From positions 812,714 through 876,713 of the forward strand of contig NZ_KB907498.1 of the NCBI RefSeq assembly GCF_000382065.1: a DNA stretch of 64,000 nt, in the 5' to 3' direction. Of this stretch, positions 61,865-64,000 are shown one piece after another; position 1 is the first letter of the stretch, and each line of letters begins with the position of its first letter. Origin of the DNA: Stenotrophomonas hibiscicola ATCC 19867. GTDB lineage: Bacteria; Pseudomonadota; Gammaproteobacteria; Xanthomonadales; Xanthomonadaceae. The notes under the pieces were generated by a model. The model had not been told where the DNA came from, did no database searches, and saw only the letters and a list, made by a program, of their open reading frames with translations. The translations under genes were made by a program, and so were the position numbers.

Positions 61865-64000
61865 TCAGAAGCCTACGCGCAGGTTGATCTGCCCGCCAAC
61901 ATCACGGCGGCCATCGCCGTGCTGGCCCTGCACGAACATCGACAGCTGGCTGTTGCGGCCGAGGCCGACCGCCACGCCCAGCTGGCTGACCAGCGCATTG
62001 CGCGCCATCACCGCACTGTAGACATCGAAGGCATTGCCGCCCACCGCGAAGCGATTGCGGCTGGCCACATCGGTGTCACCCGAGGCGTGCTGCCAGCCGA
62101 GGCCGACCGTCAGCTGTGCCGGGAAGCGCTCGCCGCTGCCCACGTCCCAGCGCCCACGCACGCCCACGGTGCTGACATTGAGCGTGTCCTTGCCGCCTTC
62201 CAGCGCCAGCGCAGCAGTGCCGCCCTGCTCCACTGCGCGATCGCTGTCGACCCAGTGCTTGGTGAACTGCACGTACGGCTGCAGCTGGGTCCTGCCATGG
62301 GACCAGGTCCAGCTGCCCTCCACCTGCGCGATGGTCACATCCGAGTCCTGGCGGCTGTACAGGGTCTGGCCCAGCAGCGGCACCTCACGCGTGGTGCGCG
62401 TGCGGTAGTCGCCGCGCGATACGCTGCCACCGACCGCGAAACCGTTGTTCCACTGGCCCTGTGCATACAGGCCGAACGTGTGGCCACGCAGGCGGGCCCG
62501 CGAACTGCGATCGTACAGGCGCGTATCCAGCCGCTCGTTGCCTGCGGCCGCACCCAGCACCACGTGCTCGCCCAGCTGCCAGTCCACGCCCGCCATCAGC
62601 GCATTGCGGTTGGAGCGGATGTCATCGCCGTTGCCGTCACCGTCCTGGCGGAACACCTTGCCACTCCCGGCCAGCCAGGCCGAGGCTCGCTCACCACGCA
62701 CGGTCGGCAGCTCACTGCCCAGGCGCTGGCGGATACCCTCCTCCAGGTAGTTGTCGTACAGCAGCACCGCGCGGCTGGCCGCATGCACTTCACCCGAAAG
62801 CTGGTCGAACGCCGCGCGCGCAGTGCCCGCGTCATACATCAGCAGGGTGTTGTACAGGCCCAGCGCCGGGCCGCTCTGCGGCAGGCTGTCCAGCGCTGCG
62901 GCAGTGTTGTACTGGTTGCGCGTCGTCGCTGCGGTGGTGAATGCTGCGGTCTGCGCCACGTCTATCTGCAGGTTGGCGGTGTTGGCGGTATAGACCGGCG
63001 TGATCGTCAGGAAGGCCGACGGCGAGGTTGCCGAAGCGAACTGCCCGCTCACGCCACCACCTGCATTGACCACCGTGTACTGCTGGCCCTGCTGGTAGCT
63101 GGTGCTCGGCGAAATGGTGTTCACCCGCACCGTGCTGCCACCCACGTTTGCACTACCGCCCACCTGCACCGTGTCGCTGCCGGTGGCACCCAGGTCGATG
63201 CCCAGCGTGCTGCCCGGCGACAGGGTCAGATTGCCGCCCACCGTAATGGTGCCGGCGCCATTGCCCGCACCGCCGCTGTTGCCTGGACCATTGCCCGGCG
63301 AGAGCACGCCGCCGCTGGACACCGTCACGCCACCGCCGGCCCCCCCGATGGTGCCGGTTCCGGACAGCGTGGTGCCGCTGCCGATCGTCCACTGGCCACC
63401 GATATTGCCGGTGACATTCAGGCCACCGCCGGTGACCTGGCCGGTGCCGCTGAAGCCGCCGCTGTTGCCGCCCAGGTTCAGGCCGCCCGGGCCTGCCTGC
63501 ACGATGCTGCCACCACCGCTGATGGTGCCGCCCAGCGTGGTGGTGCCGCCGGTGTTGATGACCAGGCCACCATTGTTGGTGATATTGCCGGTGATCGAGC
63601 CGCTGGCGCCGCCATTGCCGACCTGCACGGTGCCGCCGGCATTGATGGTGGTGCCGCCGGTGTAGGTGTTGTTGCCGGTCAGGGTGACCGTTCCGGTGCC
63701 GGCCTGGGTCAGGCCACCGTTGCCGCTGATGGTGCCGCCCACCGTGGTGTTGCCGCCGACGTTGAACACCAGGCTGCCGTTGTTGGCAACGTTGCCGGTG
63801 ATCGCACCGCTCGCGCCACCGTTGCCGACCTGCAGCGTGCCGCCGGTGTTGATGGTGGTGCCGCCGGTATAGGTGTTGTTACCGGTCAGGACCACGGTGC
63901 CGGTGCCGGCCTGGGTCAGGCCGCCGCTGCCGCTGATGGCACCGCCGACGGTGGTGTTGCCACCCACGTTGAACACCAGGCTGCCGTTGTTGACGACGCT
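61865..64000 (-). CDS. autotransporter with PATR-type repeats, 5' part missing
   Basis: The frame runs from the right edge to 61865, 711 codons; the N terminus lies outside. From the right: glycine/threonine/asparagine-rich autotransporter-associated beta-strand repeats (GGLTQAGTGTVVLTGNNTY), then a passenger stretch, an AIDA/pertactin-like junction, and a C-terminal beta-barrel (residues ~430-711) ending in phenylalanine (INLRVGF), the outer-membrane insertion signal. It should be a type Va surface protein, perhaps an adhesin. No protease motif is seen in the visible part. Confidence 0.9.
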   Translation of the reverse strand, partial: SVVNNGSLVFNVGGNTTVGGAISGSGGLTQAGTGTVVLTGNNTYTGGTTINTGGTLQVGNGGASGAITGNVANNGSLVFNVGGNTTVGGTISGNGGLTQAGTGTVTLTGNNTYTGGTTINAGGTVQVGNGGASGSITGNITNNGGLVINTGGTTTLGGTISGGGSIVQAGPGGLNLGGNSGGFSGTGQVTGGGLNVTGNIGGQWTIGSGTTLSGTGTIGGAGGGVTVSSGGVLSPGNGPGNSGGAGNGAGTITVGGNLTLSPGSTLGIDLGATGSDTVQVGGSANVGGSTVRVNTISPSTSYQQGQQYTVVNAGGGVSGQFASATSPSAFLTITPVYTANTANLQIDVAQTAAFTTAATTRNQYNTAAALDSLPQSGPALGLYNTLLMYDAGTARAAFDQLSGEVHAASRAVLLYDNYLEEGIRQRLGSELPTVRGERASAWLAGSGKVFRQDGDGNGDDIRSNRNALMAGVDWQLGEHVVLGAAAGNERLDTRLYDRSSRARLRGHTFGLYAQGQWNNGFAVGGSVSRGDYRTRTTREVPLLGQTLYSRQDSDVTIAQVEGSWTWSHGRTQLQPYVQFTKHWVDSDRAVEQGGTAALALEGGKDTLNVSTVGVRGRWDVGSGERFPAQLTVGLGWQHASGDTDVASRNRFAVGGNAFDVYSAVMARNALVSQLGVAVGLGRNSQLSMFVQGQHGDGRRDVGGQINLRVGF
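63563..63976 (-). repeat. two near-identical 207-bp repeats in the autotransporter gene
   Basis: Two units of 69 codons (63770-63976 and 63563-63769) are almost identical, starting FNVGGNTTVGGAISGSGG and FNVGGNTTVGGTISGNGG, and a third, more diverged unit follows. The series continues over the right edge of the window. The high DNA identity suggests copy-number change by recombination. Confidence 0.85.

Overview
The window is GC-rich chromosomal DNA (roughly two thirds G+C) from a gamma-proteobacterium. It is most likely a member of the Stenotrophomonas maltophilia complex. Three things point there: an Smqnr-like pentapeptide-repeat gene beside a DeoR regulator and an MFS pump, a SoxR/MfsA-type divergent pair, and many SMAG-type (GTAG/REP) short palindromes with their own REP-associated tyrosine transposase (RAYT). 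All names come from reading the sequence; no database search was run.

Layout. 1-3.2 kb: tail of an esterase, a RAYT gene between two opposed REP arrays, then pyrB, ruvX and yqgE on the minus strand. 3.2-9.2 kb: a DUF4153 membrane protein with the Tag glycosylase, a YitT protein, a DUF4287 protein, a 260-bp hairpin-rich element bounded by a perfect 25-bp inverted repeat, a LysR regulator and an aldo/keto reductase. 9.3-13.2 kb: pilU and pilT (twitching motors) divergent from yggS and proC. 13.2-25.8 kb: regulator and transporter/enzyme pairs (LysR/SDR, soxR/mfsA, LysR/MFS, EamA/MocR) plus a lipase-like lipoprotein, a DUF4105 protein and a GFA protein. 25.8-29.3 kb: methyltransferase and the smqnr-smqnrR-smtcrA resistance locus. 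29.3-34 kb: a TonB receptor/PepSY/DUF2946 metal-uptake group and a tautomerase. 34-35.8 kb: unrecognised small genes and tRNA-Val.

35.9-47.7 kb is a housekeeping block read mostly on the minus strand: yceD, rpmF, fabH, a kinase-like gene, fabD, fabG, acpP, fabF, pabB, mltG, tmk, holB and pilZ. It holds the core of fatty-acid synthesis initiation and elongation, with folate, cell-wall, DNA-replication and pilus genes behind it. plsX is not in its usual place between rpmF and fabH. A catalytically unusual kinase-like protein lies between fabH and fabD. 47.8-54.1 kb: a GT83-like membrane glycosyltransferase divergent from a MoxR-DUF58-transglutaminase-Slp operon. 54.1-57.9 kb: a HIT protein, recR, ebfC, dnaX and tRNA-Ser.

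57.9-61.4 kb is a lower-GC, gene-poor accessory patch. It holds a short secreted Rhs-core protein with a candidate immunity gene and the 3' part of a P2-like phage portal gene, cut off exactly where an apparently N-terminally clipped GNAT gene begins. The window ends inside a large autotransporter with near-identical 207-bp repeats.
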